Below, one piece after another: positions 16,318 through 23,169 of a stretch of DNA of 26,116 nt. The first letter of the stretch is position 1, and the number at the start of each line of letters is the position of its first letter. The notes under the pieces are model-generated. The model did not search any database and was not told where the DNA came from. It saw only the letters and a list, made by a program, of their open reading frames with translations. Origin of the DNA: a virus; the IMG/VR virus record IMGVR_UViG_3300027833_000196, positions 1-26,116 of that record, one strand, 5' to 3'. The translations under genes were made by a program, and so were the position numbers.

Positions 16318-19300
16318 TGGCAAATGATTTAAAACGCGAAGAAGATCAAGCTATACCCTTTCTTTCAGAAACATCGGGGTTAAATGAGGCTTCAGCTACA
16401 GGATTCAGTATGGGCGAAGACTTTAACGCCAACGATCCGTTTGTTGTCGCTGAAGAGTCTGGCGATGTAAGTATAAATCAAAGAGATCAGTTAATAAACG
16501 CAGAAGCTCTTATTCAAGGAATTGATAGAGCTGAAGCTGAGGCTGGCATTGGACAAGATCTACCTGCAAGCGTTCCCACAGTACAGGCAGGGTATCGACC
16601 TAGCGTAGTCCCAACTGCACCTGCTTTTGGTGGCCCACTATCTGGCGTAGCTGACAAAGAATCAAGCGACCTAACAAGAGACCTTGAAAGACTCCCTGGA
16701 GCGCCTGCTGATTACTTAGCGTCACTAAACCAAGCTGCTGTAAAAGGTATTGTTTCTGTTTTAGACCTTGGCCCATTAGCTTTTAATGCTGCTGGTTGGC
16801 TATCAAGTAAACTTCCAGGCGTTGAAGGTGAACCCTACTATATGGGCTTCCCATCAGAAATTGCCGCAGAGCTTTATGGTATTGGCGACAAATCAAAAAA
16901 ATCTCCTTTTGCGACTGACATAATAGCGGCAGGAAAGCAGACAGCCATTGATTTAGGTTTAGCTGACGAAGATATATTAGCTGGTCAAGAATTCTCTTTA
17001 GATACAAGTATGATGAGCGAGAAGGATGCCCAAGCAAGATTAAAGCAAGATCCTAACTCAATCTTTCTTAATCAAGCGCAACGTCAAAAAGTTGCTCCAT
17101 ATCAGTTTGGCTTAGAGATTGCTTCTGGCGGATTAACGGGTACTAGTTTAGTGTCTGGTGGGGCTATAAACTCACTGAAATCAGCAGCTAACTCGATACC
17201 TATCCAACAAGGACTGCAACTTCCTGAGTTTCTTAAACAGGGCCGGTTAATACCAAGATCAAGAGCAGACCTTGCTAGAAATGCTCAAATTACAACAAAA
17301 ACTCCGAATGGTTTTGTTAGAACGGCAGCTAACCCCGCATCTATTGCGGCAGAAAATAAGTGGACTGCCTTATCAGCAATATCAGGAACAAGTGCTGGGC
17401 TTGCATCAAATGGCGATCCACTAGCTATGAGTGCCGCATCCATTGTGTTTCCTAGCGCAATAGGCATTAGAGGTTGGTTTAAGCAAAAAGGAATACAGCA
17501 AACCGAAGTGCTGAATCAAATGGTGAGCACAGATGGTCAAGTAGGTATGGCTATTGACGGCATATTAAAACATGCAACAGATCCAGAGCGAGTGTTACAG
17601 GTTGCTCAAGAGTATTTGGCATCTGGAAAACAGTTCCCTGTTAGCTTGGGCGCTCTTACTGGCGATAGAGGTCTTTTGTCTTTTGAGAAAGGGCTAAATA
17701 TTAAAAACTTTAAGTTTGCCCTTAATGAACTTGATAGAGACTCGTTAGAGTATTTTGGTACGGTTCTAAATGATATTGGCGGTCAGGGAGTGGAGGCATC
17801 AACTCAGGCTTACTTTAATGCACGAATTGCCGCTACTGAAGCCAACCTTAACGGGCAACTTGCTGAGGCTAGGAACCTTGCAGAGCATAACTTAAACTCT
17901 GCTGGGTCAAAATATGAGAATCTTGAGACAGCTAATATTGAGTTCATGAGAGATATGGATGGCATAACTGGCGCTCAAAGTGCAATAGAGAAAAGTCTAT
18001 GGTCTGAAGTTGGCAATGCAACGGTTAATGCTAGAAGAGTACTTACTAAATTAAAGCAAGCAAGAGCTGAAGCTTTTAGTACCTTAACAGGAAAAGATGA
18101 ATCTGTTAAAGGTATGGATAAGATTATTAGCGACCTTGAAAAGCTTGCATCAAAAAGTCCTGGCTTATCAAAAAGCTTGGGTGGAGTTCCTGCTGGCCAA
18201 GTTGACGTTAAAGAGCTTATCGATATGCGATCAGCTATAACAGCAAAACTTAGAGAGATGGCGTTTGAGGGCAAAACTGGCGGGTTTCATAAGAAGCTTG
18301 CTTCAGATCTTCAGGCAATAATTCTTGACGAGATTATGGCAAGCTCTACAGGTAGCGCTTACGATGAGGCTGCAAACTTCACAAGAAACATGCACGAAAT
18401 GTTTGACAAAACTTTCTTTGATGCAAAGGATGATATATCTCAAATAATTTCCAACAAGATGCTTGTAGGCCAAGAAAGAGGCGCTCAAACTGCTGATCAG
18501 ATATTGAAAGTAGCTGGTGCTGAAATGGGTCTTGGCCCGTTAGCCGACAACGGAATCATTGGAGGTACAGAGCAAGTTATTCTAAGTAGCTTTGCTAAAT
18601 CTGCTGTTAATAGCGATGCAACTGTAAGCGTTAAAGCTGCACAAAAGTTTCTTGATAACAATGCTCCATTTTTAAGACGCTTCCCAGAAGCAAGACAGAA
18701 AATAGAAGCTGCGCTAGAGTCTGGCCAGTCGGCAGAGTTAGCAGAGCTTGTAAATAAAGAGAGCCTTGCAGCGTTAGAGGATACCGCTGTAGCCTTATGG
18801 GTAGCTCCAGGACTTGACACTAATAGAGTTATCGATAAGATTATTTCTGGCAGAGTTAAAGCTCCAGGCGATGCGGTAGAAAGCCTTGTAATTGAAGCGT
18901 CACAAGATCCAACAGGAAAAGCGCTTGCTGGTTTGCAAAGAGCTTTTATGGATAGATTAATTGAAAGCAATGCAATTTCTAAGGTTGCTAATCGTAATAA
19001 ATTATATCCAAGCTTGGAAAAGGTATTTGGGAAAGAACAGACAAAGTTAATAAGAGGTGTTTTTGATGACGTTGATAAGGTTCTTGATAGATCATCAGTA
19101 CCAGTAACAAAAGATCAGCACCTAAACTCAGTTTTATTAAGCACCATAGGTAAGGTCATGGGTGCTAACTTTGGTAAAAGAGTTGCTGGTAGTCCGTTAA
19201 TTATGGCTGGTGTTGGTAGTAAGCTTATGCAAACTTATTTAGAGCAGCTTCCAAGAGAAGCTATTGATGCCTTAATCCAAGAGATGATAACTAACCCAGC

Positions 19301-19460
19301 AGCTTTTGCCTCTTATAAAAACACTCTGCCTAAATTAAAAAATCCTGATGAGGCTGCGGGAATGCTTAATCAGTGGTTAATAATGTCTGGTATTCAATCT
19401 AATCTTACACTTAGAAAAGATCAGAGAGAAGAGGAGAGGCTATCATCTACAAGAATCTAA
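16317..19460 (+). CDS. Large internal virion / DNA ejection protein (1047 aa)
   Basis: This is the largest gene in the window and the last of the rightward virion operon. The N-terminal ~110 residues are acidic and disordered. Residues about 130-190 contain hydrophobic and amphipathic helices (GIVSVLDLGPLAFNAAGWLSSKLPG). The middle and C-terminal parts are helical and charged, with segments such as RLKQDPNSIFLNQAQRQ and PREAIDALIQEMITNPAAF typical in style of large phage internal proteins. No enzymatic signature is visible. By size and position it corresponds to the big internal core/ejection protein (T7 gp16 or P22 gp16 type). It ends one base short of the convergent gene. Confidence 0.62.
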   Translation: MANDLKREEDQAIPFLSETSGLNEASATGFSMGEDFNANDPFVVAEESGDVSINQRDQLINAEALIQGIDRAEAEAGIGQDLPASVPTVQAGYRPSVVPTAPAFGGPLSGVADKESSDLTRDLERLPGAPADYLASLNQAAVKGIVSVLDLGPLAFNAAGWLSSKLPGVEGEPYYMGFPSEIAAELYGIGDKSKKSPFATDIIAAGKQTAIDLGLADEDILAGQEFSLDTSMMSEKDAQARLKQDPNSIFLNQAQRQKVAPYQFGLEIASGGLTGTSLVSGGAINSLKSAANSIPIQQGLQLPEFLKQGRLIPRSRADLARNAQITTKTPNGFVRTAANPASIAAENKWTALSAISGTSAGLASNGDPLAMSAASIVFPSAIGIRGWFKQKGIQQTEVLNQMVSTDGQVGMAIDGILKHATDPERVLQVAQEYLASGKQFPVSLGALTGDRGLLSFEKGLNIKNFKFALNELDRDSLEYFGTVLNDIGGQGVEASTQAYFNARIAATEANLNGQLAEARNLAEHNLNSAGSKYENLETANIEFMRDMDGITGAQSAIEKSLWSEVGNATVNARRVLTKLKQARAEAFSTLTGKDESVKGMDKIISDLEKLASKSPGLSKSLGGVPAGQVDVKELIDMRSAITAKLREMAFEGKTGGFHKKLASDLQAIILDEIMASSTGSAYDEAANFTRNMHEMFDKTFFDAKDDISQIISNKMLVGQERGAQTADQILKVAGAEMGLGPLADNGIIGGTEQVILSSFAKSAVNSDATVSVKAAQKFLDNNAPFLRRFPEARQKIEAALESGQSAELAELVNKESLAALEDTAVALWVAPGLDTNRVIDKIISGRVKAPGDAVESLVIEASQDPTGKALAGLQRAFMDRLIESNAISKVANRNKLYPSLEKVFGKEQTKLIRGVFDDVDKVLDRSSVPVTKDQHLNSVLLSTIGKVMGANFGKRVAGSPLIMAGVGSKLMQTYLEQLPREAIDALIQEMITNPAAFASYKNTLPKLKNPDEAAGMLNQWLIMSGIQSNLTLRKDQREEERLSSTRI

Positions 19461-19461
19461 C

Positions 19462-19626
19462 TTAACCTTTACGGCCTCTGGGAAGAATCTTATTTTCATT
19501 CTTCTTGGAGGCTTTTTTCTTTTCTAAAGAAGCTTCCTTCGTGTTACTCCAATCTATCCCATCAAACTTCTTACTGAACTCTTCTCTGCCTATATCAATA
19601 GGTCTTGGCTTCGATCCTTTACCCAT
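19462..19626 (-). CDS. Small basic protein (MGKGSKPRPI-type)
   Basis: This 54-residue ORF starts MGKGSKPRPIDIGREEFSKKF, includes IDWSN, and ends in a Lys-rich tail and LPRGRKG. MGKGSKPRPxx followed by a short aromatic/acidic block is a common small phage protein, as I recall it, so the ORF is very likely real although short. A Shine-Dalgarno-like GAGGTAATT lies before the ATG. It is the last gene of the leftward operon, 8 bases after DUF3310. Its 3' third is the DNA that on the other strand forms the late-operon terminator. Function unknown; high basic charge suggests nucleic-acid contact. Confidence 0.72.
   Translation of the reverse strand: MGKGSKPRPIDIGREEFSKKFDGIDWSNTKEASLEKKKASKKNENKILPRGRKG
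19474..19525 (+). terminator. Late-operon terminator inside the convergent gene
   Basis: An inverted repeat pairs GCCTCTGGGAAGAAT (19474-19488) with ATTCTTCTTGGAGGC (19498-19512). All 15 positions pair as RNA, three of them as G-U. The 9-base loop is followed by TTTTTTCTTTTCT on the + strand. It starts 14 bases after the stop of the 1047-residue gene, so it ends the virion transcript. On the - strand no U-run follows, so it acts in one direction only. Confidence 0.85.
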
Positions 19627-19634
19627 AATTACCT

Positions 19635-19937
19635 CTAGTAGTTTACTTTGAACGCCGGATTGGTACTAACAGTACGAGTATAGTAGTTTAAATACTCTTC
19701 GTCGTCATCTTTATGTTTCTTCTCTAGCAACTCAATCATCTTATTAGAGTACCAGATGGCCTTCTGCGCATCCTCTATGCAGTTTCCTTTGTTCATAAGC
19801 CTACCGCCAGTATATTTAATTACATTGCCGTGACAGTAGTCTATAGCGCCTTGTGTGCCAAGAACATCAACGATGTAGTCGATAGTCTCTATGTCGCCTT
19901 TGGTGTAGTGTGCCGGGTGATTCACGTTATCAGTCAT
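19635..19937 (-). CDS. DUF3310 protein (T7 gp1.7-like family)
   Basis: This 100-residue protein begins MTDNVNHPAHYTKGDIETIDYI, the signature of DUF3310. It continues with the helical core CHGNVIKYTGGRLMNKGNCIEDAQKAIWYSNKMIE, in which the KY..R...K....D..KA.WY pattern is conserved. T7 gp1.7, a family relative, is a nucleotide kinase, so a role in nucleotide metabolism is possible but not shown here. The C-terminal ~30 residues are acidic and variable. It lies near the end of the leftward operon and is preceded by a 94-base gap with a foldable RNA element. Confidence 0.88.
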   Translation of the reverse strand: MTDNVNHPAHYTKGDIETIDYIVDVLGTQGAIDYCHGNVIKYTGGRLMNKGNCIEDAQKAIWYSNKMIELLEKKHKDDDEEYLNYYTRTVSTNPAFKVNY

Positions 19938-19962
19938 TATATCTCTCGCTAATTAGTTAGTA

Positions 19963-20017
19963 GCTGGCTTTGGGGATAAGGTAGGCCAGCGCTACCCAAG
20001 GAGGTTCAACTCCCCAA
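19963..20017 (-). promoter_or_regulatory. Possible structured RNA leader (pseudoknot)
   Basis: In the 94-base gap before the DUF3310 gene, read on the - strand, TTGGGGA (20017-20011) pairs perfectly with TCCCCAA (19976-19970). Inside it GGTAG/CTACC (19996-19992 with 19984-19980) forms a 5-bp stem with a 7-base loop, CGCTGGC. Six bases of this loop, GCTGGC (19990-19985), are complementary to GCCAGC (19968-19963) just after the outer stem. The whole can form a nested hairpin plus pseudoknot about 25 bases before the start codon. It could control translation or be an mRNA processing/stability element. It matches no riboswitch class that I can name. Confidence 0.4.
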
Positions 20018-20031
20018 TGTCGTAAGTAAAC

Positions 20032-20268
20032 CTATAGATCCGTTACAAGATTATCAAGCACGTCCTCAAGCTCCTCAATGTCAATCCCGCACTCACATAA
20101 GAAACTACCTATAGTCATAGCTGTTGCGCTATCAGTTATAGTAAACGTGTAAGGTTGTTCGTACCCATCAATACTTAAAATTAAAGTCTTATCTTCCGGT
20201 AAATACTCTGCCATCAAAGCCTTTTGTGAAGTTGGATCATCTGCGGTAATGCTAATAACTGAAATCAT
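20032..20268 (-). CDS. Hypothetical acidic protein
   Basis: This 78-residue acidic protein of unknown function starts at MISVISITADDPTSQKALMAEYLPEDKTLILSIDGYEQPYTFTITDS and ends in an acidic helix IDIEELEDVLDNLVTDL. The first two thirds look beta-rich, with alternating hydrophobic residues. Its start overlaps the stop of the NinG-like gene by four bases (ATGA), so the two are translationally coupled. I recognise no family. The acidic C-terminus could be a protein-protein contact. Confidence 0.6.
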   Translation of the reverse strand: MISVISITADDPTSQKALMAEYLPEDKTLILSIDGYEQPYTFTITDSATAMTIGSFLCECGIDIEELEDVLDNLVTDL

Positions 20269-20699
20269 TGCCCTATTCTCTCTAGTTGTCTAAGTATTCG
20301 TTCGTTAAAATCTTCGATCATATCTCTATAGTCAGCAGCGTAAAGCTTCTTCGGCTTCTTTGCGTCTGCAAGCATTTGCTCAACGAACTCTTTGCTAAAA
20401 AGTTCTTGCATGTAAATTGTATAATTCTGAGCAGCAACACCATGAGCCATACCGAATTGGTTACAATAAGCGCACTGAGGATGAATGTTATCAATCTCTA
20501 AAGCCCAATAACTGCTAGAGCCTTTGGGGATAAAGTGACCGCCTTGCATCCCTTCGTTCCACTTCTTTGTAACTCCACAGGTTACGCAAGTACAATACCC
20601 ATTGTCATCAGATTCCAACAACCTAACCAGCTTCTGAATAAGCTTGAGTGCTTCCTTACGTAACTCTTGCGAAGTTTTCGCTTTCTTTTTAGCGGCCAT
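20265..20699 (-). CDS. ninG: NinG-like recombination protein (HNH/zinc fold)
   Basis: This 144-residue protein matches the lambda NinG (Rap) pattern: a basic N-terminal helix, then a zinc site formed by CVTC (38-41) and CAYC (76-79), GGHFIPKG (53-60) with His55, and LEIDNIHPQCAYCN (67-80). NinG/Rap is a structure-selective nuclease acting on recombination intermediates, here next to an ERF annealing protein and an SSB-like protein in the same operon. Start is ATG; MAAKKKAKTS is normal for the family. Residues after 90 are helical and charged. The family call is strong; the enzymatic role is by homology only. Confidence 0.87.
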   Translation of the reverse strand: MAAKKKAKTSQELRKEALKLIQKLVRLLESDDNGYCTCVTCGVTKKWNEGMQGGHFIPKGSSSYWALEIDNIHPQCAYCNQFGMAHGVAAQNYTIYMQELFSKEFVEQMLADAKKPKKLYAADYRDMIEDFNERILRQLERIGQ

Positions 20700-20701
20700 T
20701 A

Positions 20702-20956
20702 CTAAAAGGGCATATCATCGTCAAAGTCATCTGCTGGTGTTGCAGCGGCTTTAGCAGGTTTGGCTTGTTCATCCTTAGCCTGAACGCTTAAACTTAAAGC
20801 AGGAGCTTTAGGATTATCCTTATTGCCAATCCAGGCGCTTAGCCAGTAGTCTACGCCATCAACAGTAATGCTGCCTTTGTATTGCGGATGCTTATCTGAT
20901 TTGCGATCTTCATTTTTCCAGATAGCGCCTCGGTTGTTGTTATCATAATCAGTCAT
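20702..20956 (-). CDS. Small SSB-like protein with SSB-type C-terminal tip
   Basis: This 84-residue protein begins MTDYDNNNRGAIWKNEDRKSDKHPQYKGSI and continues with a beta-rich core (DGVDYWLSAWIGNKD, ALSLSVQAKD), an Ala/Lys/Pro linker, and the tail DDFDDDMPF. Bacterial SSB ends in the nearly identical DFDDDIPF, the peptide that docks SSB partners such as RecO, RecQ and PriA. The core is shorter than a canonical OB fold but suits a minimal one. It sits between NinG-like and small genes, two bases from the NinG start, and probably serves ssDNA handling. I infer binding to ssDNA or a role as mimic of the host SSB tail. Confidence 0.68.
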   Translation of the reverse strand: MTDYDNNNRGAIWKNEDRKSDKHPQYKGSITVDGVDYWLSAWIGNKDNPKAPALSLSVQAKDEQAKPAKAAATPADDFDDDMPF

Positions 20957-20965
20957 AGTTCTCTC

Positions 20966-21199
20966 CTAGTGCATAGTTTCAGTTGGGAAATCATTTTCAT
21001 TTAATACTGGTGCGTTAATTGCACCCGTCATATAAGTTAACATTGTAGCGATGTGACATGCTTCATTTTCGACCGGCTCTTCCAAATCTAAATCTATAGA
21101 AAGACTAGCAGGCCCGTACATTATAGGCTTACCTTTTTCATAAAACACCTCTTTAATAGATATTTCGTTGCCTATTTTCACAATTCTATAGTTCCACAT
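20966..21199 (-). CDS. Small conserved phage protein (MWNYRI-type)
   Basis: This 77-residue protein is read from the ATG at 21199, which follows a GGTGG-type ribosome-binding site and abuts the stop of the membrane-protein gene. A longer in-frame start at 21241 would overlap that gene by 41 bases. MWNYRIVKIGNEISIKEVFYEKGKPIMYG resembles a recurrent small phage family (MWNYRVI...YGIHEVYY), which I know only as hypothetical. The C-terminal part is acidic and ends PVLNENDFPTETMH. No function can be proposed. Confidence 0.65.
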   Translation of the reverse strand: MWNYRIVKIGNEISIKEVFYEKGKPIMYGPASLSIDLDLEEPVENEACHIATMLTYMTGAINAPVLNENDFPTETMH

Positions 21200-21200
21200 A

Positions 21201-21383
21201 TTACCACCCGACTCCAAACCAAATGCCAATACCGTGAACAACTCCTACTGGGAATATAAATCCTCCAGCAATGAGCAGTAAGTATTTTGCATACACTAAA
21301 CAGTGAATTATATGCGTAACCCAAGCTGCAAGACACACTATAACTGCAACCATTAATATGTAACCGCCGGTTTCTTCATTCAT
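21201..21383 (-). CDS. Small membrane protein with two TM helices
   Basis: This 60-residue protein has two hydrophobic segments: about 7-27 (GYILMVAVIVCLAAWVTHIIH) and about 32-56 (YAKYLLLIAGGFIFPVGVVHGIGIWFG). The PVGVxHGxGIWFG end is seen in small phage membrane proteins of the early region. It is too unlike known holins to call a lysis role, and it sits in the early recombination operon. Superinfection exclusion or a host-membrane effect is possible but only inferred. Its start overlaps the next upstream gene's stop by 4 bases. Confidence 0.65.
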   Translation of the reverse strand: MNEETGGYILMVAVIVCLAAWVTHIIHCLVYAKYLLLIAGGFIFPVGVVHGIGIWFGVGW

Positions 21384-21676
21384 AGTCCTGTACCCTTTTC
21401 TGGTTGATATTTTTGATTCGACTTATCTTCTTTTTCAAACAAATTAAAGTAATGCTCTGCCATTGCTTGAAGCATGGCTTTATCTTCAGATTCAGATTCC
21501 TCTTTAGATATTAGCTCAATTCGACCATCAAAAGCGTACCCACTACCCTTTAAAAAGTCACTAAACACCTCAATAATTTCGTATAGGTTTGCATCGCAAT
21601 TGACGGACATCTCAATAGACCTCATTGCTGTATAGCATCCTTCATCTTCTGGCACTGTATAGCTAAATTTAATCAT
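21380..21676 (-). CDS. Hypothetical acidic protein
   Basis: This 98-residue soluble protein has no recognised family. It starts MIKFSYTVPEDEGCYTAMRSIEMSVNCDANLYEIIEVFSDFLKGSGYAFDG, a pattern of strand, helix and strand, and ends in a charged, probably disordered tail. It lies directly downstream of the ERF gene with a three-base gap. The GYxFDG piece and the helix EIIEVFSDFLKG are typical of many small phage early proteins with unknown roles. Confidence 0.6.
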   Translation of the reverse strand: MIKFSYTVPEDEGCYTAMRSIEMSVNCDANLYEIIEVFSDFLKGSGYAFDGRIELISKEESESEDKAMLQAMAEHYFNLFEKEDKSNQKYQPEKGTGL

Positions 21677-21679
21677 TTT

Positions 21680-22345
21680 TTATGCTCCCTTAAGTAATTT
21701 ACGTTCTTCGGTTGTTAAAAATGCTGTTTCACACTTGCTTGGCGCTACCCACATAGCGCGCTGATCTTCTTCTGGTATCTCACCAAAGGCTTCTTTAGCT
21801 AACGCTACATTATCGCTTGTAGGATCGATAAGCATCCTGCGGATATACTGTAGAGAGTCAATGTGGAGATCCACCGCTAACCCACACAGTTGCTCTTTTG
21901 TTTTCTCCTGTACGTACAGTTGCTCCTTTGACTTCACCGGTGACTTTCCCCGCATCATCGCAGCCTCTGCATCATCATCCGCTGTAGGAATGCCAGCCAT
22001 TGCCTGTAAAGCATAACGTCTAGCGTAGGTAATCGCTGAACCACCGCCTTGCGGATCTTTCTTAGCTAGGGGCAAGTAGAACTCTGACTCTAGCCATTCG
22101 CCTGAAGAGTGCATTAGCACAGTCACAACACCTATTCCTCCACCGCCTTCAGATGTAACAGGAAACTGCGAGTAAGATAAACCATTACTGGCAAACGGTT
22201 CTTTGATTGCCTTTATGACCGCTGTAAGATCGGCGTAATTAGATTTAAAGAACGGATTCTTTGCATCCTTAACCGCACCGCCCATTTCGTTCTGCGCTTT
22301 ACATAACGCTTTTGCTAAATTACTTATACTTTCTGATTTATTCAT
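21680..22345 (-). CDS. erf: ERF-family single-strand annealing recombinase
   Basis: This 221-residue protein is an Essential Recombination Function protein. The signature block NPFFKSNYADLTAVIKAIKEPFASNGLSYSQ (about 30-60) and GGGSAITYARRYALQAMAGI with the following DDDAE (about 100-127) match P22 Erf-type annealing proteins. These form rings on ssDNA and promote strand annealing, for phage recombination or end circularisation. The C-terminal ~80 residues are variable and probably mediate partner contact. It lies in one operon with the SSB-like and NinG-like genes, a coherent recombination cassette. Its ATG overlaps the upstream stop (TAATG). Confidence 0.93.
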   Translation of the reverse strand: MNKSESISNLAKALCKAQNEMGGAVKDAKNPFFKSNYADLTAVIKAIKEPFASNGLSYSQFPVTSEGGGGIGVVTVLMHSSGEWLESEFYLPLAKKDPQGGGSAITYARRYALQAMAGIPTADDDAEAAMMRGKSPVKSKEQLYVQEKTKEQLCGLAVDLHIDSLQYIRRMLIDPTSDNVALAKEAFGEIPEEDQRAMWVAPSKCETAFLTTEERKLLKGA

Positions 22346-22485
22346 TACATTCTCCCTAGGTCAAGTTCATATGCTTGTTTGTTGCCCCGATAGATGCCAA
22401 ATCCATTTTTCTTGATGCTGGCTTTATTTAATTCAATTAGACGAGCTTTGTGTTTTGCTCTAGCGTTTCTTTTAGCTTTGTTCAT
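22345..22485 (-). CDS. Small basic protein
   Basis: This 46-residue protein starts at the ATG at 22485, after an AAGGAGAGG ribosome-binding site. The longer in-frame start at 22575 would add hydrophobic residues from the overlapping zinc-ribbon gene and is unlikely. Sequence MNKAKRNARAKHKARLIELNKASIK is strongly basic, with a hydrophobic strip after it. Function unknown; its charge suggests nucleic acid binding. It overlaps the zinc-ribbon gene by 14 bases and the ERF start by one. Confidence 0.6.
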   Translation of the reverse strand: MNKAKRNARAKHKARLIELNKASIKKNGFGIYRGNKQAYELDLGRM

Positions 22486-22618
22486 TTTCCTCTCCTTCTT
22501 CATTAAAATAATTGACATTACAATCCTCACAAACCAAGTCGTAATTAGCCAGCTCTTCTGGCGGATTATAATCATCGTCTTTCATGCCGTCACAATAACC
22601 ACAAATATATATAGCCAT
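22472..22618 (-). CDS. 48-residue zinc-ribbon mini-protein
   Basis: This short ORF, MAIYICGYCDGMKDD..., ends in an acidic tail GEENEQS. It has two CxxC pairs, CGYC (residues 6-9) and CEDC (30-33), separated by 20 residues, so it can bind one zinc. AGGAGGG lies before the ATG at good spacing. The two CxxC pairs, the ribosome-binding site and the tight operon spacing make it a credible gene. The role may be protein or nucleic acid contact. No specific family is recognised. Confidence 0.7.
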   Translation of the reverse strand: MAIYICGYCDGMKDDDYNPPEELANYDLVCEDCNVNYFNEEGEENEQS

Positions 22619-22627
22619 TATCCCTCC

Positions 22628-22822
22628 TCAGAGATCGTTATAGTGTTCAGATGACGGTTTAGTTGTTATCAGTACATCAAGATTTGCTTGGTGTGCTGCA
22701 ACCACCACTAATCTTGATAACTCATTAAACATTTCGTCAGGCGTATACATCTTTGAATCCCTAACGACAAGCTTTAGCTTTTTACGAAAATAATCATGAT
22801 CAAGCCCGTATTCATTTGCCAT
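22628..22822 (-). CDS. 64-residue hypothetical protein bounded by direct repeats
   Basis: This soluble protein, MANEYGLDHDYFRKKLKLVVRDSKMYTPDEMFNEL ..., ends EHYNDL. It is helical and charged, and I recognise no family. The final residues EHYNDL are also the end of the upstream gene's product, because a 20-bp repeat covers both gene ends. The 29-base gap before it contains TATATATAGGT, a weak ribosome-binding site. The repeat flanks suggest that the gene came in, or could leave, as a unit. Confidence 0.6.
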   Translation of the reverse strand: MANEYGLDHDYFRKKLKLVVRDSKMYTPDEMFNELSRLVVVAAHQANLDVLITTKPSSEHYNDL

Positions 22823-22873
22823 ATCTATACCTATATATAATCGTTAGCTAATTAGAGATCGTTATAGTGTTCA
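22630..22873. repeat. 20-bp direct repeats bracketing the 64-aa gene
   Basis: Identical copies of AGAGATCGTTATAGTGTTCA lie at 22630-22649 and 22854-22873, 224 bases apart. Each forms the 3' end of a gene on the - strand and encodes the terminal residues EHYNDL or part of them. No other copy is obvious in the window. Confidence 0.85.
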
Positions 22874-23169
22874 TTTGCTCTTTCCTGGTGAGCTTCTATA
22901 GCCCTGCGCTTCTCAATATCTACAGCTACATAGCCTGCTTTGACTTCTTTCTTTGCAATAACCTTTCTTTGCGCTTCCTGTTTGCAAGCTACGCACTTAG
23001 ATGTACTGCCTTTGCTTACCCAGACTCTAGTGTAAGATCCACACTTGTGGCAACTTGCATCAGATATAAAGCGATTAGTTCCAGACCTTAACCTCCTAGA
23101 ATGCTTCTCGTACCTAACACCTCGGTGCTCATGGTTTACCGGATTGAAATCTGCTTCGATAGGAGTCAT
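22852..23169 (-). CDS. Zinc-ribbon protein
   Basis: This 105-residue protein has a zinc ribbon built from CHKC (40-43) and CVAC (59-62) with 15 residues between. The N-terminal region is basic (EKHSRRLRSG) and a charged helix follows the ribbon. It looks like a nucleic-acid-binding or transcription-associated phage factor, but no family can be named. The ATG overlaps the previous gene's stop by one base. Its end carries the 20-bp repeat shared with the next gene. Confidence 0.7.
   Translation of the reverse strand: MTPIEADFNPVNHEHRGVRYEKHSRRLRSGTNRFISDASCHKCGSYTRVWVSKGSTSKCVACKQEAQRKVIAKKEVKAGYVAVDIEKRRAIEAHQERANEHYNDL

Noticed and set aside
18497-18970. 157-residue antisense ORF in the large ejection gene
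   Set aside because: No ribosome-binding site or family pattern; explained by codon bias of the sense gene.
19462-19525. Bidirectional terminator
   Set aside because: The stem has a T-run only on the + strand side; the leftward operon has no visible terminator here and may run on into the late genes as antisense.
19970-20017. tRNA-like or T-arm-like sequence (GGTTCAACTCC) near a 7-bp stem
   Set aside because: The T-stem has mismatches, no D-arm or full cloverleaf can be drawn, and the length is too short; a regulatory pseudoknot explains the pairing better.
22486-22575. Upstream start for the small basic protein
   Set aside because: It would read through the zinc-ribbon gene in another frame, while the ATG at 22485 has a strong AAGGAGAGG site.
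22394-22654. 86-residue + strand ORF
   Set aside because: Hydrophobic shadow of three well-supported leftward genes; no ribosome-binding site.
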